Positions 62,080-64,000 of a stretch of DNA of 64,000 nt are shown piece after piece. The stretch is from Alginatibacterium sediminis (GTDB lineage: Bacteria > Pseudomonadota > Gammaproteobacteria > Enterobacterales > Celerinatantimonadaceae). A model generated the notes under the pieces. It saw only the letters and a list, made by a program, of their open reading frames with translations. It searched no databases and was not told where the DNA came from. The translations under genes were made by a program, and so were the position numbers. Within the stretch, counting starts at the first letter, position 1. Each line of letters starts with the position of its first letter. The stretch spans positions 109,398-173,397 of the forward strand of contig NZ_RAQO01000012.1 of NCBI RefSeq assembly GCF_003610775.1. Direction: 5' to 3'.

Positions 62080-63450
62080 TTACATAAAAGGTTTAAGGAT
62101 GCGCTGTATTTCTAAGGTTTTTTCCGATACAAACGCTTGGCTCAATCGAGACTCTATATTCAAGCGCAACAAGGGTTCACTTGCAGATTGTCGTAAATTA
62201 AAGCGCCAGTCTTTAAATTCCAAACTTAAACCGTCACTATTATCATCGCTTTCAAATTGCCCAGCGTAGAACTCATACACGGCTAATGTAGCCAACTCGG
62301 CATTATTAAGCTGCATATTTATCTCTCCAGAAATAACCAATTGTTGTTGATAGCTTTCAACCAACTTTGACATCGACAGATCGCGAGTATTGATTAGTTG
62401 TGCCACCAGCAACCACGGGATCATACCGCTATCGCAATAATTGAAGTCTCGAAAGTAATGATGTGCACTGAGCTCTCCGCCATAAATAGCATCAAACTGC
62501 CGCATTTTCTGCTTAATTAGGGCGTGGCCTGCTGGCGAAGACAGTGCTTTCCCCTTGTAACGCTGCGCCAGATCTTGTGCCAACCACGAACACCGCGACT
62601 CGTGGATAATGCAAGCGCCAGGTTCTAGCTGCAAAAAGACTTCGGCGAGTAAGCCAACAACATAATAGGCATCTACAAATCGCCCTTGTTCATCAAACAA
62701 GAAACAACGATCAGCATCGCCATCCCACGCGATTCCAAGATCGGCTTGATGTTCAATCACTGCATCTTTTGTTGACTGCCGTCTATCGGGTAACAGCGGA
62801 TTAGGAATGCCATTTGGGAAATGTCCATCGGGCTCAAAATGAATGCGGATGAAGGTAAATGGCAAATACTTCGCTAAAGCATCGAGCATATGACCAGCTA
62901 CACCATTACCCGCATTGACGACGATCTTTAGTGGCTTACAGTGTTTAACCTCGATAAACCCCAATATGCAAGTGGTGTAAGGATCTGAAATATTAAACGT
63001 GGTTATGCTTTGTGAATAATCGATACCGCTGGGCTTCGGGAAATCAGCTAACGCTACTAATTTACGTATCGATTCTAGTCCGTTATCGCCACTAATTGGT
63101 TTGCTTTTTTTGCCTACCAACTTCATACCATTGTAGTGAGCGGGGTTGTGACTTGCGGTGACCATTATCGCCGCATCAAGTTTAAGGAAGGCGCTAGCGA
63201 AATAGATTTCTTCTGTTCCCACTAGTCCGAGGTCCAAAACCTTAACCCCACCATCAACAAGCCCCTCCATAAGGGCTTGCGCTAAACTAGGACTGCTCAA
63301 TCGTGCATCATAGCCAACCGCCATACGACTCGCCGACAAAAACAAAGCACATGCACGTCCTAATCGATAGGCAAACACCTCATTAATTTGTGTCGGCAAA
63401 GTGCCCCGAATGTCATAGGACTTAAAGGCGTCAGTATTGCAAATGTTCAT
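62080..63450 (-). CDS. manB: Phosphomannomutase/phosphoglucomutase
   Basis: 456 residues of the alpha-D-phosphohexomutase family. The N-terminus FKSYDIRGTLPTQINEVFAY is that of CpsG/ManB/AlgC. The phosphoserine loop is MVTASHNPAHYNGMKL, the metal loop DGDADRCFLFD and the sugar-binding loop GGELSAHHYF. It interconverts hexose 6- and 1-phosphates. It can supply mannose 1-phosphate for GDP-mannose (exopolysaccharide) and might also handle alpha-glucose 1-phosphate made by the GH94 enzyme. The ecotin gene lies 24 nt upstream on the same strand. Confidence 0.93.
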   Translation of the reverse strand: MNICNTDAFKSYDIRGTLPTQINEVFAYRLGRACALFLSASRMAVGYDARLSSPSLAQALMEGLVDGGVKVLDLGLVGTEEIYFASAFLKLDAAIMVTASHNPAHYNGMKLVGKKSKPISGDNGLESIRKLVALADFPKPSGIDYSQSITTFNISDPYTTCILGFIEVKHCKPLKIVVNAGNGVAGHMLDALAKYLPFTFIRIHFEPDGHFPNGIPNPLLPDRRQSTKDAVIEHQADLGIAWDGDADRCFLFDEQGRFVDAYYVVGLLAEVFLQLEPGACIIHESRCSWLAQDLAQRYKGKALSSPAGHALIKQKMRQFDAIYGGELSAHHYFRDFNYCDSGMIPWLLVAQLINTRDLSMSKLVESYQQQLVISGEINMQLNNAELATLAVYEFYAGQFESDDNSDGLSLEFKDWRFNLRQSASEPLLRLNIESRLSQAFVSEKTLEIQRILKPFM

Positions 63451-63474
63451 CTGACTTGCCCAAGGCCATGGCGC

Positions 63475-63939
63475 CTATTCGACGCCAACCATTGGCCCCG
63501 CACTCCATACTCTGTAAGCCAGATCGTAGCCCTCAGGTAGGTATACAACCAGTGGTATTTTACTATTATAGTTACGCAACTCGCCCGGTACGATGGAAGC
63601 AGAACTACGTTTCGGCATATCTTCCGGGCAAGCCATCAAGGTTTGTGGCATTGGTTTGTCGTACTCAGCAAGCTCATAGTAGCTGTAGCCCCAGCCCTCA
63701 AGCGACTTGCGATCCAAACTGCCACTGATAAATCGCTCATTGCAGTCGTACTCACCCGCTTTAGAGACCACTAACTCAATTTTCACCACGTTTTCATCTT
63801 CCAGCATTGGCAGTTCAACACTGTACTTTTGTAAACCATTCAACGATTCTGCAAACATGTGGTCGGCAGCTTTTTCATCTGCATTAGCAATACCGCTCAG
63901 TGAGATAACGCCAAAAAGAGCTAGGGAAATTTTATGCAT
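63475..63939 (-). CDS. eco: Ecotin, periplasmic serine protease inhibitor
   Basis: 154 residues with a signal peptide (MHKISLALFGVISLSGIANA). It follows E. coli ecotin, as recalled: VKIELVVSKAGEYDCN, LEGWGYSYYEL, MACPEDM, LRNYNSKIPLVVYLPEGYDL and YRVWSA. The disulfide pair is C66-C104. The reactive loop reads QTLMACP, so P1 is L101 where E. coli has Met84. It should inhibit trypsin-fold proteases outside the cytoplasm, possibly elastase- or chymotrypsin-like ones. Probably cotranscribed with the phosphohexomutase gene. Confidence 0.92.
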   Translation of the reverse strand: MHKISLALFGVISLSGIANADEKAADHMFAESLNGLQKYSVELPMLEDENVVKIELVVSKAGEYDCNERFISGSLDRKSLEGWGYSYYELAEYDKPMPQTLMACPEDMPKRSSASIVPGELRNYNSKIPLVVYLPEGYDLAYRVWSAGPMVGVE

Positions 63940-64000
63940 AATAACCTCAAAATATTTTGTCCGATTAAACCATTGCTATAATGGTCGACGACGGTTTTAG

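Noticed and set aside
1-64000. CRISPR arrays, tRNA/rRNA genes, insertion sequences, prophage or integrase genes
   Set aside because: None seen on reading both strands; the only tandem repeat is the short hexamer at 50706-50732.

Overview
The window reads as chromosomal DNA of a marine, polysaccharide-using gammaproteobacterium. Evidence for this is an enteric/Vibrio/Alteromonadales-style gene set (pyrB-pyrI, yceH, yibI-yibH, yebC/yeeN-type, ecotin, DUF808, ung), moderate G+C judged by eye, many carbohydrate-active enzymes and a sulfotransferase inside an exopolysaccharide operon. The genus is not determined. I saw no rRNA, tRNA, CRISPR array, IS element or prophage.

Layout. 1-9.7 kb: housekeeping and small loci (pyrBI, a DUF2860-like porin, yibIH, a minus-strand glo-ysc84-oxidoreductase-yceH run, ung) and a frameshifted sugar O-acetyltransferase. 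9.7-17.6 kb: a DexB-like alpha-1,6-glucosidase divergent from a LysR regulator around a 23-bp palindrome, then Nudix, MATE, AraC and periplasmic nucleotidase genes; the last has a candidate Pho box. 17.7-28.0 kb (minus): a Wzx/Wzy-type exopolysaccharide operon: initiating transferase, short Wza, Wzc kinase, sulfotransferase, two GT4 enzymes, Wzy, Wzx and a VanZ-like protein.

28.5-50 kb: a large sugar-utilisation region. A GH65 phosphorylase and its LacI regulator diverge from an alpha-glucoside ABC importer (aglEFGK-like). The shared promoter region holds two matching LacI-type operators and a near-consensus CRP site. Next come a chemoreceptor, a DUF808 protein and a GH31 enzyme that keeps all five residues that define sulfoquinovosidases (Q252, Q278, R291, W294, Y498). 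Then come a GNAT, a 59-residue ORF, and a GH116-GH94 operon (retaining beta-glucosidase plus inverting beta-glucoside phosphorylase) behind two cre-like operators 171 bp apart. A GH1 beta-glucosidase lies 8 kb further on.

50-64 kb: an internally deleted choloylglycine-hydrolase pseudogene, an EEP-fold nuclease/phosphatase, an orphan TRAP permease pair (dctQM, no dctP), a YebC protein, a PAS/degenerate-GGDEF gene with an unusual start, a REC-REC-GGDEF diguanylate cyclase, GH1, DUF2461, a second chemoreceptor, a phosphohexomutase and an ecotin.

The common theme is uptake and cytoplasmic breakdown of alpha- and beta-glucosides, partly by phosphorolysis, next to synthesis of a probably sulfated exopolysaccharide. 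The strongest leads are the SQase-type GH31 without sulfoglycolytic genes nearby, the GH116-GH94 pairing, and a set of long perfect hairpins lacking U-tracts in the sugar region.
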